Assembly: GCA_013423325.1 (NCBI GenBank)
Contig: BLJB01000128.1
Coordinates: 118,336 to 182,335, forward strand
Length of the DNA: 64,000 nt
From: Usnea hakonensis
Lineage: Eukaryota > Ascomycota > Lecanoromycetes > Lecanorales > Parmeliaceae
Direction of reading: 5' to 3'
Shown here in pieces: positions 12,184 through 24,331 of this stretch. The notes beneath the pieces were generated by a model that saw only the letters and a list, made by a program, of their open reading frames with translations, made no database searches and was not told where the DNA came from. A program made the position numbers and the translations under genes. Position 1 is the first letter of the stretch, and every line of letters starts with the position of its first letter.

Positions 12184-13310
12184 GATGTGATTCGTCGTCG
12201 TCGTCCTCCTCCTCCTTGTATCCCTTCTTCCCATCTCATCTCATCTTATATTTCTATCCATCTATCTGTCTCCACCCACCCACCCACCCCTTCTTTGAAC
12301 ACTTTCTGGCCATTCATTAGCTTCGCGTGAGTGAGGGAGGGATCAGTCCTGCCTTGCGTTGCCGAGCCGAGCGAGCGATTTTTTGTTTTTTTTTGTTTTT
12401 TTGTGATATAAATATTTGTACGCCTAGTGTAGCGAGCGCGTTTTTTGTGGTAGTCTCGTTCGTTTTTTTTATCTTGAATGGATTATGACGTGCTTGCTTT
12501 GCCTGGTCTTGTCTTGCGGGGTTCGGTGATATGTGTAATTTTACATCAACTTTATTTTATATTTGAATGGAGCTGGGGGAATGATATCCCTCTCTCTCTC
12601 TGACCATTCTTACTACTTCAATGCAATTCTGGGGATTGGGTCGTGCGTGGTTATTTGGGGTGTGATGTAGTTGTAAAAACTTTTTTTCTTTTCCGTTGAC
12701 GGGGTTGAGGGAGGGGGATGGGGAGAGTATGGTCTGTTGGGTTGGGGGGGGGGATATTTATCTGGGGGAGAGAGTTGAGGGGGAATGGGGAGATGGGAAT
12801 GGGGAGATGGATATCACAATACATATATCCATCTGGTATAGATGATGAGCTAGCTTCCCGAATTGGGCAGCTGGCAGGTTCAGATTGGAGGTGTGGGTAA
12901 GCAAGCAAGCATGCGAGCAAGTAATTAGATTGGATTCGATTTTTTTGTTATCTTTGGTAAGGTAGATGACTGCTGGTGTCACACACGCTCAAGTAGCTAT
13001 GAGGACTTAAGAGGACATCTCTCCAACCACCCGTGTCTCGCATGAGTCCAGCTCCTCCCAACTCTCTCTTCCCAAACCAATAGCCACACAAGGGGCAAGC
13101 AGTCGCCCGCAGACTTGATCAACCAACACATGGATTTTTAGATTATAGACATTAGAGTAGGAGTCTGAAATTTTATACACTGGGAAACGGCAAACCAACG
13201 CTCGTCCAAAGGAAGGGTATAATGCTTCTAAATGCAAGATTGACAAAAATAAATGGCATGGAAGGACGATTGGCAATATGATTAAGATATTAGATGGCTA
13301 TGCATGCAGA
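12184..13310. other. Convergent intergenic region with low-complexity tracts
   Basis: The region lies between the 3' ends of the Mhp1-like and LIM genes. It contains CTCATCTCATCTTAT-type repeats near 12235, a CCCA run near 12275, T-runs at about 12379-12402 and 12460, and a G-rich GGGGAGATGGGAATGGGGAG stretch near 12720-12810. No coding frame is supported. Confidence 0.55.
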
Positions 13311-15590
13311 TCACATCATCATAAGGCGCGTGGTTCTCCTTTCGGGGAATTTGCGTCCAGGGCCCAGAGCGGAGGGGGGTGATACGTGTGCGGCGCCAAA
13401 GGCGTGTTGCTCGCACAGGGTCTTGCCGTTGAACTCGAAGTAGTCGTCACGGAGTATTATGTGGCAGTCTTGACAGCTGAAGCAATATGGATGGAATTTT
13501 TGCTGCATTTCCGTCTCCAGATACTGTCCCTCGATGCCACGATCACAATTCGTACACAGCGAATCGTTGAGCTCATGATAGTGCCGTGCGCAGTAAGGTT
13601 GATTGTTCAATACGTAAAAGTCCGCCGTTGGAAAAGGTCGTTGACAAGAGTGGCATACAAAGCAATGCTTGTGATAACGTCCCGTAAGTCGTCCATCTGC
13701 TGAACTGACCGACTTTCCTTGGATAAGATCTCCGCAGCCACGACACGTACCCTTGTTGGCCGGTTGTGGTCGTCGAGCGGACGGCTCTGGATGCCTGGAA
13801 TGAGTTGAAGGCACTGGTGACACGCGCAGGTTGTTCATTTGGGAGGCGAAAGACGAGACTATGTACTCATCCGGAGATGTTGGTGATGTAGCAGGTGAAA
13901 AACTCCGCACCGGTGCATCTTCGTGTGGGGGCATGTTACCTTCCGCTGAACGGATTGGGGCTGGACTATTCATCCGAGACGACTGAGGGTAGCCAAGAGG
14001 TTGATCCGTTTGCACTGGTGCCGCACCTTCAACGTCGAAGATGAATCCCTCAAACATATCGCCAGCTCGATTACCATCGGAGATGCTTGGATCCGGGTGT
14101 CTTTGGGGCGCATTAAACGGCGGATTAGGCTTTGAATTGTCACCCTTTATACTAAAGCTGTAAGATTCGTTGGATGAGGTCGATTCGTGCGGGGTGGAAA
14201 TGGAGCTGCTACTCTTTGCCCCAGAGCTGCAAGATCCATTGGACGAGGTCGACTCTTGTGTTTTATGGTATGGAACTTCACGGCCAGAGCTGGAGGCGGC
14301 TTGAGCTGGAATGGGTACAGGAGGTACATTTCCAAGCCTTGGGTCTTCTCGTGAAACCGCGACATGCGCGTTCGTGGACGGTGTCGTGCTTGCTTTATCC
14401 ACGGCTGGGGAGATAGCACGACCTCGTACCGAGCGAGAAGACTTGAAAGAGCTGGTACTGCCAATTTCGCAGAGAGGTTGCATGGCAGCAAGGGCAACAG
14501 AAGGCCTCGGCTTGTGCGAATGAGACAGTGGCTCTGTTTGCACCCTCTCTGCTTTTGGGCGAGGTTCGGAGGGCGCAGCGTCACGGCGAGTCTCTGGAAC
14601 GGTACGACAACGGCTCCCATGGTCGAAAGAACCAAAGTCAAAAGACGGCAGAGGCACGTGTGCTGAGCCATCGGACGCGTCTTGGAAAAAAGGTCTGGGT
14701 ACCAAGGGTACAACGGGCACATTCATTTGGTCCTGTTCTGACGGAGATTTAGGGCCGGCGGAGACGCTGGAAAAAGAATGATTGCGTGTGTAAACTGAAC
14801 TTGAAGTGGACGGACGCCGGACATGTGTTGTGGGACTCGTCGACCTCGAGACTCGGACGAAATCGCGACTGCTGCCCATGGAGGGTGACTTCCTATGACC
14901 TGGTCGCCTTGAGTCTACACTTTCTTCAAAATTGAAAGGCCCTGGAGCAATGCCATTCATCCTCTGAATCAAATTCCCATCACCATTTATTCGTGGGTTT
15001 GATTGCGCGTGTCCGGCAGCTATCTCGACCCGTTCTTGCGAGCTGCCAGGTTGCAACGGAAAATTAAACTTTGTTTCCAACGGTGTAGTGGGAGTAGCAG
15101 TTTGTGACCTGGGCGTTGGGAAGAGGGGGAAGGCACAATCTTGGGGTCTGGGGGCCAATGATGGCGATGCTGGACGACTAGGCGTCGGTAAAGTGGTGGT
15201 TCGAAGGAACGGCATTTTGTACGGAGGTTTGCGGCCGTTACTGTGTACTCCGGGTGATGCACTCTGTACGGTATTCACAGCGATAGACTCGGGCAAGTAC
15301 GCATCTGGTTTGAGGATGGCATCGACTTGAAACGATATAATCAGCTTGCGTATCCTCTGTGCTTGTGTGAACACGTTCAATCACATACAAGTAGTAGCTG
15401 TATCAAGCCGTGGAGGTATAGACTTCTGGGGTTTGGAAAGGGGAGCACCCATCATCTGCTTCGGACCAGTAGGGGCAAAAGGACCATCCAAAGCGTTCAG
15501 TCGAGAGGAGGGAAGAGGAGGAGCTGCTGAGGGGTTAGCATGGTGCAAAAGATTGTTTGATGGGGGAATGGGTACGTCGAGAGCAGACAT
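13311..15590 (-). CDS. Two-LIM-domain protein, paxillin-like (Pxl1-type)
   Basis: Two exons on the minus strand: 15389-15590 and 13311-15325, total 2217 nt, 738 residues. The start MSALDVPIPPSNNLLHHAN precedes a 63-nt intron with a GCTGAT branch and CAAG acceptor, giving TATTFDAILKPDAYLP. Most of the protein is Ser/Pro-rich and likely disordered. The C-terminus carries two adjacent LIM zinc fingers. The first (residues ~595-650) runs CRGCGDLI, then HKHCFVCHSC, then YCARHYH. The second (~658-708) runs CTNCDRGI, then HPYCFSCQDC, then LCEQH. LIM pairs at the end of a long disordered protein match fungal paxillin homologues, which scaffold actin and Rho GTPase signalling at growth sites. That role is inference from architecture; the LIM domains are certain. 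Confidence 0.88.
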
Positions 15591-17095
15591 GATCGCCCAT
15601 CATGGAGATGAGGATCTCGTTATTGCAACTTGAGCATTTGATTGATGGCAAGAAGCCAGAGGCCCGGGTTGGGTTCGCCATGTTTGCTCCTCATGTCTTG
15701 CCCAGACTAGGAATGGCGTCAAGGAATGCTACCGTGTTGTTGGTGCACAAACATGCCGTGTTTGTTTGTATGATGCCAACCTGTTTGCTCTTAGATATGA
15801 CGAACAAATTTTATGTCTATGTAAGTGTTCGACAATTGTTTGTAAAGGTCGATTATTGAAGAGGATGAGGTTTTAGGCGCCAAGGGCAATGAAAGGAGGG
15901 AGGTATGCGAAGTATCTCATTGGGCCATTGACGCTCAAAGGAAATGAGGGTGAGTGTCGGGGCGTTGGCTGTAGAGAAAGCAGAATTGAAAGATGATTTG
16001 CAGCAATCCCTTTGTGGTAGGCCGCTAACCGAGTTCGTCCAAGGGATGTACCTCGTGACTTCGATATGATGGAAGCTCGGCGTTTCTCGACAATGTTAGT
16101 GACTGACAGACAATTCGACAATTCGAGCAATGAATTATGATTATGAATGAGCAAGGAAAACAAACCATCACATTCTTGAGGAAAATGATTGAGTATGATT
16201 TACTATTCCAATCTTTCTAGAACCCTAGTCCCGCCGTGTGGAGCAAGGGGATAGCGGTAGCAATCCTTGGCACTGAAGCTTGTTCCAAAAGGGCAAATAC
16301 CCCTGAAAATCTTCATCACTCTTTTCCTCCGCAAATACTTTAAATTTGCCGTTATCAGCATTAATTAAAATTTGGTGTGTGTGTGTACCCAAGTATTATC
16401 TTACATTAGCTTTCTACGTACTCGTACATCTCACCTGCTACATGCGCGATACTTATTAATATCACAGACTTTATGCATCTACTCGCAAATAAGAACACGC
16501 TAGCTGGGCACCGACCGCTAAACTTCTTCAACCAAAAAAGTATAGCCCGCGTCTAGAATCCTATAGCCTAACAATCCTTATCACACCTAAGAATTCCATC
16601 TTCCGTATGGAGTAATCTAGACTTCATTGGAACGCTTTTTCTTCTTCTAGTACTTTATTCAAGAATCGCAATTTCAAAAGCCACCTTTCAATAGTGGCAT
16701 TTCCAGCCTCCCACCACCGAGATTTATATAGCCCATTGATGTTGCTATACCTTAAGCGATACCGATATTCTCCACGATACCCTACTTGATATGAGCTGCT
16801 GTCGTCATCTCCCATGAGCGAGGCGTTCATGCTAAAGTACGATTAGGCCCAGATCTCGAACTCAATCTGTCGGCGTCGAGACGCGGTAGCCTTGGAGGCG
16901 ATTAGCTATGCTTAGAGGAAATTGTATACGTTGGGTCGTAGTGATAGTGCCATCGTTCTAGCAAATCGAGCAAGATGCACCCCAACGTTGTAAATGACAC
17001 AAGTAGGCGTCGCTGAGCAGAAGCAAAAGACAGATATGTGTCCCAGTCATCTTCCCTCAACCTAAGCAAGTCATCTAGGTACCAATCCCATCTCT
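15591..17095. other. Intergenic, 1.5 kb, no gene recognised
   Basis: The LIM-gene promoter and the 3' flank of the OB-fold gene. A short (GT)n run lies near 16376-16384 and a CGTATGGAGTAATC motif near 16605. Minus frames at 15873-16163, 16624-16830 and 16902-17123 have no domain; the last overlaps the true end of the OB-fold gene in another frame. Confidence 0.5.
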
Positions 17096-18912
17096 TCAGA
17101 CAATCGACACCCGCACAACGCACAGCTTCCCCACGTCCTCACTCCACCCGAACATAACAGCAAGCTTCAGGAACAGCAAACGATCTTCCATATACTTCAA
17201 CAGAGCCACACTCGAACCAACCAGATCTTCTGCGCTGCGGCCCAAGAGTTGCTCCCAAGCCTCATCGGACCATACAATCTTGCCACTGGTGATGGCGCCG
17301 GTTTCATCTATGAGGTGTCCAACCTAGGGATCATTCGGTCAGCGGTGCGACAGAATCCAGGGGCTTCATTCGGGGTTGGAGCGGGGCGTACCAAGTGCGG
17401 ATTGATGCGCAGGACCAGGTCTTTCTCGCATTCTTTACACTTCATCTTGACGGTGTTGGCAAAGATGGGAACGCCGCAGCTTTGACGACATAAGCGTACG
17501 ACCAACAGTAGCCTTGGTCGACCTTACCACTCGTTGCACAGTAGCTTGTTCTGTTGATAGAGCGAATAGATGTTGAGTTCAATGATTGTCAAGCTGAGAT
17601 ACCCGACGAAGCGCTCTACTATGCATCAGAAGCTGTCTGTCCAAAGCAAATTGCTTATCTGACCGGCTGGTGCTGCTCGCACACTGACATTCTGTTAGAA
17701 CGTGCAGGAACTCGATTGTGAAGCAACTTACAACTCATCGATATCAGCTAGCGTGAACAGAATCCTCAGCTCCGACTTTGCAGCTCCTTCAACATCGAAC
17801 ACTGTCCCCATCAGCCTTGTTCACCCATCAAATATGACACATACCACCCTCCGGAAACGGCTGATTTATATGTTCTCTCCTCGTCAGCCTCTGGGTGTAG
17901 GCTCTAAGCCAGTAGGCATCCGTCATACACGGGTCGACATCCACATAGGTGTCAGCAGTCAGCGAGAGTGTGTTACCGTAAAGGCCTGGGCGCGTGATGA
18001 GAAGGATCGTTAACCATGGTTTCCAGTGGGCCGGGCTGGAGCAGAGGGGGCCCCAGAGAGTGAGCTTCGCATCTATCGTGTCGTCGAATACCTTGACATC
18101 CACTTTCTCGGCTTCTGTGCCTTTCTTGGTGACGACTGACAAACTGGTCAACCAGAGTACTCATGCTGTGTTAGTGGCTCACATTTCTTTCTCGCCCCAA
18201 TGCTATTGACGCATACCAAAACCTTCCCATCCCGAAGCTCATGCCCTCCCTCGATGAAGTCTTTTAATGTCATCAACCCATCCAGATGTCTGCCGTCACG
18301 ATAGCCCAAGGGAGTCTTGCACATTACACCTTCATCGCTTTGTGTCTGCACCATGAAGTAACAGCTGTTGTCTCGTTCGGGAAAGATGGAGGTGATAAGA
18401 GACGCGACGTTGACCGTCAGCGCATTGGACTCTGCGTTGGAGACGTGAGGTGTCCAGATTGAGACAAGGACACCGAGATGTATATTGTAGTCCACTTTTG
18501 CGTACCACAATTTCACCTGAGCGTGTGTAAGCAGATAGCTCAAGACAAGTAATCCCGAGGGAGGTGTACTCACGGTGACTGCACCAGTGTCATCTTTTAC
18601 AGTGATCTTCAAGCATCCCGTCGCCGCCTTGGGCATCTTGCTCGGTGTCGCTATGTGGTGGAAATTGACCACCCTTCCCATTACAGCTACACAGCCCGGG
18701 CCAGGAACCAAATCACGAATGTCTGTGTCGTTGTATGTTGTACGTGGTTGCCATTTATGCAATGAAGGGTGGAGAGCGGCTTCAATTTCATTGGGGGAGA
18801 AGCCATCGCTAGTATCAGAAGGTTCATGATGCGTTGCTGGCTTTTGCGGTTTCTGTACAGAGCGTACTTCTGGCTGAAAGAACGACTGGATGGTTGTTTT
18901 CTGGGGTGCCAT
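17096..18912 (-). CDS. OB-fold and zinc-ribbon protein, MEIOB/SHLD2-like (putative ssDNA binding)
   Basis: Eight exons on the minus strand: 18574-18912, 18183-18516, 17845-18135, 17732-17801, 17664-17683, 17528-17618, 17392-17479 and 17096-17323. They sum to 1461 nt, 486 residues, with every phase consistent. The N-terminus MAPQKTTIQSFFQP resembles a PCNA-interacting box (I-x-x-F-F) but lacks the canonical Gln. The middle has OB-fold-like strands (VAVMGRVVNFHHI; VDVKVFDDTIDAKLTLWG; WLTILLITRPGLYG). The C-terminal part has paired cysteines (NECCG, then KCKEC) and ends DRLLFLKLAVMFG...VRVSIV. OB folds with a C-terminal zinc ribbon occur in RPA1, MEIOB and SHLD2, so ssDNA binding in recombination or repair is the best guess. 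I recognise the architecture, not an orthologue. An upstream in-frame ATG at 19041 could extend the N-terminus by 43 residues. Confidence 0.75.
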
Positions 18913-19252
18913 TGCTTGAGATGAGAACGTTCGGTGTAAGTGAGAAGTATGGTGAGGAGTACAACAGAGTTTTGCAGCGCGAGGAATAAATCTTTCGAAA
19001 ATGGTGGGAGTCACTTCAATCATCTCATATCTCGGCTGCATTTGGCGCTAAATTCAAGGGAGGACTTCACAACATCACAGAATAAATTATCAATTTCAGT
19101 CATTATGGATCAAGTCAGGGGGCATCTTCCTTGAATCTAAACGAGAGTACTAAGGGAGCCTCAACCTACGACTGCAAGGCCATTCATTAAGTCCAATCAT
19201 CGCGACAGCGCTTTGAGCACACCCTACATCCATGGTAGTCCATGAAGCGATC
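18913..19252. other. Short spacer between OB-fold gene promoter and INO1 3' end
   Basis: 340 bases holding the promoter of the OB-fold gene and the 3' flank of INO1. No coding frame or repeat is seen. Confidence 0.4.
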
Positions 19253-20971
19253 TCAGAACACTTTGTGCTCCAGTGTCATGTCAGACTCTGGCTGGAGACC
19301 AACACAAGCACGGAAGATGTTGGTCAAGGCCCCACGCTGCTTGGCCAACGCATTGACGACTGGCGTCCCGGGAGGGGTCAAAGGAGCCTGAGAGAGTCAG
19401 TAACAGTATTGAGGCAAAGGATTTTAGCGCTCTCACCTTCAGCATATAACTCAGGATACTAAGCACGCTGTGGAAGCCCTTGTAGTCCTTCGTAGCAGCC
19501 CCGTCGCCCTCGTTAGCCTTCCAGCTGATACGAGTCATCATCTCAGCAACTATGACGAGGTCGATAATCAATGGAGAAGCCAGGAGCGAGTCCTCGCAGA
19601 CATTAAACAAGCTAATAGTTTGATGTCCACCCATAAAGATCTCCGCATAGTACTCATCAAGTGCGCGCTTGTTATCTCCAACGGCCGGCATGTACTTGAT
19701 GACCACAGTGTGGTCAGGATGCTCTCCAGGCTTATAGAGCACATTGTTGGCTTCAACCATATCGTCCACAACGTTCGACTTGGAGATCTCCTTGGATCGA
19801 AACTGCTTCTGGGAACTCAAGTTCATGCCGTCATTGTTGCCCAGATGGTTGTAGCTGGCGATCGAGGTGAGCTTGATTCCGGCATTTATCATAAAATCCA
19901 CCAAAGCAGACTTCATCTTGGTTTGGCCTGACTTGAAGTCATCGCCGCCAATAAAGGCGCCGTGCTTCTCAGCAAGCTCGATAGCACCGGGGACGAAAGT
20001 GTTTTGAGGCGAGCCGTTGATGAAGGGAGCATTTTCGAGAATGCAGGCAATTGCGAAGACAGTTGATGGTGAGACCTCTTCGTGTCCAGATTCGACAGCT
20101 TTCATCAGATTTTGAGCAGTGTCATTCACACCCTCGACAAGATCAGCGTAACGCTCAGTGTTGGCAGTCCACTGCACGATGACCTTGTCTAGGCCATGAG
20201 TTTCTTTGAAGTCGCTGTTTGCTGTCAGTCAAAGTAAATAGGCTATAAGACAAAATCATACCGAATGTCCTTGCGCAGCTTCTCAACATGAGTCATGCTA
20301 GCTTTAGAGCCCTCAAGACAATTGTCGGCACGCTCTCCCTGATTCGCAGCAATGAAGTCCGGGTAGTAGATACTAGGAAGAGGCTTCATCTCGGCCATCT
20401 CCTTCTTGACCATGCCCTTCAATGTAGGCTCCAGCACAGCTGCTCTGTCCATGGCTTGAGCCAGGTTCATGCCACTGATATCCCATCCACCAATCACAAG
20501 ATCGTTCGGATGGACCATAGGCAGAACGTTGTGAAACGGGATATTGATCTCTTTGCCAGTCGACGCTTCCGTACCGAGCTTCATGGTGGAGCTCATGACA
20601 ACGGATCCATAGTAGTTGGCGGCACGAGGTCCTTCGCGAGTATCCCAGACCAGGCCCCGGCGATTGGCGATGATGCCTGCGGTGACGGTAGTGCCATTGT
20701 TTCCGCCCCAGCCGACCAGCATCATTCCAACCTTCCCCACCTTCCGTTCGACCTTGAAGTCATAGAGCGTCTCTTTTGGTGTAGCAACGTACTTGCCATC
20801 CCCGGCTTGAGAGACAGAAGTAGTACGGTAGACGTACTTGCTCTTGATCTCATTGTCTGTGTACTCGACGTTGGGAGAGTCGACCGTGAAGAGGTCCTTG
20901 TGCCCGCTGGTCACGGTAGTGTGCCCTGTACCGTTGGTGTAACCATTGGTTCCTTCTGCGTGGGGAGCCAT
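19253..20971 (-). CDS. INO1: Inositol-3-phosphate synthase
   Basis: Converts glucose-6-phosphate to inositol-3-phosphate with NAD, the first step of inositol synthesis. Three exons on the minus strand: 20262-20971, 19437-20214 and 19253-19387, total 1623 nt, 540 residues, the family length. Visible motifs are the NAD-binding GWGGNNGTT (residues 87-95), SYNHLGNNDGMNLSS and NVCEDSLLASPLIIDLV. The C-terminus LQPESDMTLEHKVF is typical. The start MAPHAEGTNGYTNG is preferred because its context matches homologues; an in-frame ATG 11 codons upstream exists at 21004. Very confident. Confidence 0.96.
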
Positions 20972-22226
20972 ATTCTCAGATTTGATGTTGATAGTCTTGA
21001 TCAAGGGTTTTCTTATCTAGTATAGGGCGAGTCCGATGCACCTCCTGGGGCGGAAGAGCGTCGGCCTCCGTTGTACGGATGGTGAACACTGTTGGGAAGA
21101 CTGTCAGTGACCTTTCCAATCGTGTTTGGTCTGCATTGGGCTTGTCCCACGCAACAGGAGACAGTTGAGAAGATGGGAACATACGAGTTTAGCAAGTTGG
21201 AATACGTCTTGCCGGTGTTTGTGACCGCACTTCAAGGTGCGATCTGGTCGAGTTGACTGAGAAGATTGATTTCGGTTGTGATGAGGAAGACTGTGTCGAG
21301 TTTTGGGAGAAAGGAGAGTGAATTGTTGTGGGTCTTGGTCCAACGCTTCCGAGATTGACCCCACTACTAGTGGACTAGCGATAACGTGAAAGTATGGCTG
21401 CATCAAATCCACATGATCTGCCATCCTTGCAGATCTACCTTAGGTGTGACAATGTTTTGTGCGGTCAGTAAAGTATGATGCTAGAGTATAAAGTAGTACG
21501 GTACCGCGGTATGAATTGCTAGCGGCATCGTCACTATTCAATCTTCGTTACTCCGTACGTACTTGGGATAAATATGTGGTCTATTTTCATTACTCAGTAC
21601 TCGTACAGCGAACGGATGTGAACGCTCGATTACGTGGTAAGATGGATTGAAAATATAACAGAATTCAACCCTTGTACGATGTATCATCGGGTACGAGGCT
21701 CCGTGGTGGGGTACCGTGGGGATGCATCAAAGCAGGTCGAGCCTCTATTTACACGGCGGCGACGCTAAGTCTTAAAAAGATACCCATGACGATTATGCGA
21801 GCATGTCACATGCTGTTCGAGTCGACATACACTGTTGAACCAAAAAACCATAGAAACATGCCATGGGCACCGCTGGTGACTAGCCTTTGGTGCTTGGATC
21901 ATTGTCTCAACTTCCAATTCTAATACCATCTAAATGCAGCCCAGGCCTCTCATTTGTCATGATACAGAAGTCGTCGCTGATTGAGCATGCTATTCGGCAG
22001 ACATGAACCAAGAATCCGGTACCATTTCGCGTATCGCATCCACAAGTACTCGTAGGAGAGGCGTATCGCGAACTGAAACTTCTTTTCATGCGTCGTTTCT
22101 CTGAGCCTCCTTACACGCGCTGCCTAGATCCAGTTATATCTTGAGCTTTCCCCACACATCAAAAATGATAGGTACTCCGTCTAGTTTTTCCGCTGAACAG
22201 GTACGAACCAGATTCAAGTGGCCCAA
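20972..22226. other. Divergent intergenic region upstream of INO1
   Basis: About 1.25 kb between INO1 (minus) and the secreted-family gene (plus), so it holds both promoters. It contains TACTCCGTACGTAC at 21549-21562. Frames at 21104-21424 (minus) probably lie in the INO1 leader. I did not find a convincing inositol-response element. Confidence 0.5.
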
Positions 22227-23165
22227 ATGAATCTCACCACTTCACTGCTAGCTCTGGCAAGCCAAAATCTCCCATCCACACCTCTACAGGATATCCCAGG
22301 ATATTCATACTGTCAAGAATTCTATGGAAAAATCCCAAGGAGTCGTGACTGCGTCAAAGCCGTTGGTCTTTTAGAGAAGGGAGCCTCTGAAGTAGAATAC
22401 ACAGTCCACAGTGGCCATCCACCGCACTCTTTGCCCCTCAGTAAAAACTACGGTGAGTCTCCCTGCCGGGCTTTTCGAGCCTTGCCCAATGTGCTCACTT
22501 TTTTCCAGGCGATTGTATGGTCCAAGTCGACCTAGCCGGTCCTCGCTTGCCCCAAACCTACAATATCATCCCCAACGATGTCGCCTACATGGCAAATCAA
22601 GTACTGAGTTCATGCGTCACGGGACCTTTCGAGACTGGCGGCTTCGCAACGTCTGATCTTCAGGTTATGGATAATTGGCTCACTGAACCAAAAACTAGCT
22701 TGGACGGACCATTCCGTACGTTCCGTTTGATCCCTTCTTCCCAGCTTGCACCTTGCTTTAAAAAGAGACTTGAACCTACTGCTAACATTTCAAACTTCAC
22801 CAGCAATCTCTACCGCCTTCCTCACAGTAACCATCACTCAAAAGGTCCCCGACTGGCTGTCCCCCGGAAACTACGACCCCATCGTAGCCTTCCACTTTTC
22901 GCAAGTCGTAATCAAGGCAATCGGGCGCACCTTTCTCTTACGTGATAGAGTCGCACTCCGCAAACGTGCAGAGCGACTGTTGCGCCAGGGCGAGAAGATG
23001 AAACCGAGAGGGAATCGTGTGCCTTGGTGGGAGAATCCGGGTGTGGGAGCAGAAGTCAACGCAACAAGCCTGGATACGGGTAACGGGACGGTGACCATCA
23101 CTCTTCCGGATTCAATGGCTAGTGGCGCCGACACTGCCTCTTCGAAGCGAAGGAGAAGGACGTGA
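22227..23165 (+). CDS. Secreted-family protein, member A
   Basis: Three exons: 22227-22452, 22509-22715 and 22804-23165, total 795 nt, 264 residues. The N-terminus MNLTTSLLALASQ is short and only weakly signal-like. The body follows a pattern common in filamentous-fungal hypothetical secreted proteins: an early cysteine (YSYCQEF), DCVKAVGLL, a GDCMVQVDL strand, IIPNDVAYMANQVLSSCV, a GG turn (TGGFATSDLQVMDNWL), then TAFLTVTI and GNYDPIVAF. The tail is basic (SSKRRRRT). It shares motif order with genes at 28295, 30071 and 48693 and is closest to the last: IIPNDVAYMA against VVPNDLRGMA, and VPWW in both. Function unknown. Confidence 0.75.
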
Positions 23166-24331
23166 GACAGTAGCACTTGTCAACGCGATGCCGGCATGTT
23201 GCAACTCTGGTGGTCAAGTCATAGGTGTGTGGTGTTCTGGTTGCTGTAAACTACAAGAAATGTAGCAAAAGCTATGGCATCATTGTTTACGAGATACCAT
23301 TCCGAATACTGCTTTCAATTCCTTCTGCTCAATCAATGCATAGCCATCCAAAAAAAAAAAAAACGCGCCAGAAAAGAAACTTATTATCCACTTCCCTCGT
23401 CTGTCTCATCCAGCACACAGCGGTCATTGTCGCGAGCGAGCGAGCAGGTTCAGTCCCTCTCTCCATCCTCCTCATCAGCCATCAACACAATGGCAAGATC
23501 AACACCCATGCTCAGGAAACTGTAAGCTTACCCTCTTTCCACACTTCCTCGTGTTAAAGCTGGACCGATACCAGGAATTGGAAAAAAAAAAAAAAAAAAA
23601 AAAAAAAGAATGGGGGTTGTTCGGCGTGTTTTTGGAAAGCGAGATACTCTTTTCGTTCTCTGGGATTTTTCTTTTCTTTTCCTTTTGGTTATTGCGTGGC
23701 TGGATGCGTCATCACGCTGGGGGACTTTGATTGATGGTCATTTCGACAAAGAGACATGCATCCACGCTCTTTTCTCCGTTCTAGTTGGCATCCTGTTTCT
23801 TTGCTATAACAGTGTTGTAGAGTCATTGGTGTTGCCTGATTGGCAAGTCTTTTCTTTACCACGACTGATCGGTGTTATGGTGTTATGTATGGATGCTTCT
23901 CCCCCACCCCCACCCCCCAAGATCCTTTTTTTCTTAATGGCAAATTTCTTGGCGGTTGCTGATGAGGTTGATGCGTCAAGTTTTTTTTTCCAAGGCCGCG
24001 GTACCGGGGGGGGGAAGGGGAGGGAGTGTGGTTGGAGACGGTAGGTATGTTGATGCTGGGGAGTGAGGTGTTGGGTTGATGGTGTTGAGTGGTGTTTATA
24101 ATTGATACACACGAATATATCTATGGGGCGTTTTGTTATCACTCGCTGTGAGGATGTGTTGATGATTCTTATGAAGATATGAATTTGTGGTACTTTTCCT
24201 ATTGTCACTATCTATGTCAAGGCGGCTGTAGCAATACAGCGAGTTCTGAATACAGCCTCAGCCCAGTTTTCGTCTATCATACAGCCTTCATAACATCAAC
24301 GGCTCACAAATTGCGTCCTAGTCATTTCACC
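23166..24331. other. Intergenic with A- and C/G-homopolymers
   Basis: Contains an A-run near 23350, an A-run of about 25 at 23582-23607, a C-run near 23895 and a G-run near 24006. A short ATG frame with a good donor (ATG 23490, GTAAGC at 23522; MARSTPMLRKL) could be a first exon, but I find no continuation. The frame 23610-24044 is hydrophobic but lies in low-complexity sequence and is not accepted. Confidence 0.45.

Noticed and set aside
14147..14722. 191-codon minus frame inside the LIM gene
   Set aside because: Alternative frame of the same strand; composition of a shadow and no start context.
16902..17123. 73-codon minus frame as a separate gene
   Set aside because: It overlaps the last codons of the OB-fold gene in another frame and has no domain.
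23610..24044. 144-codon plus frame with hydrophobic segments
   Set aside because: Starts in an A-run, ends in a G-run, with a proline homopolymer; no family likeness.
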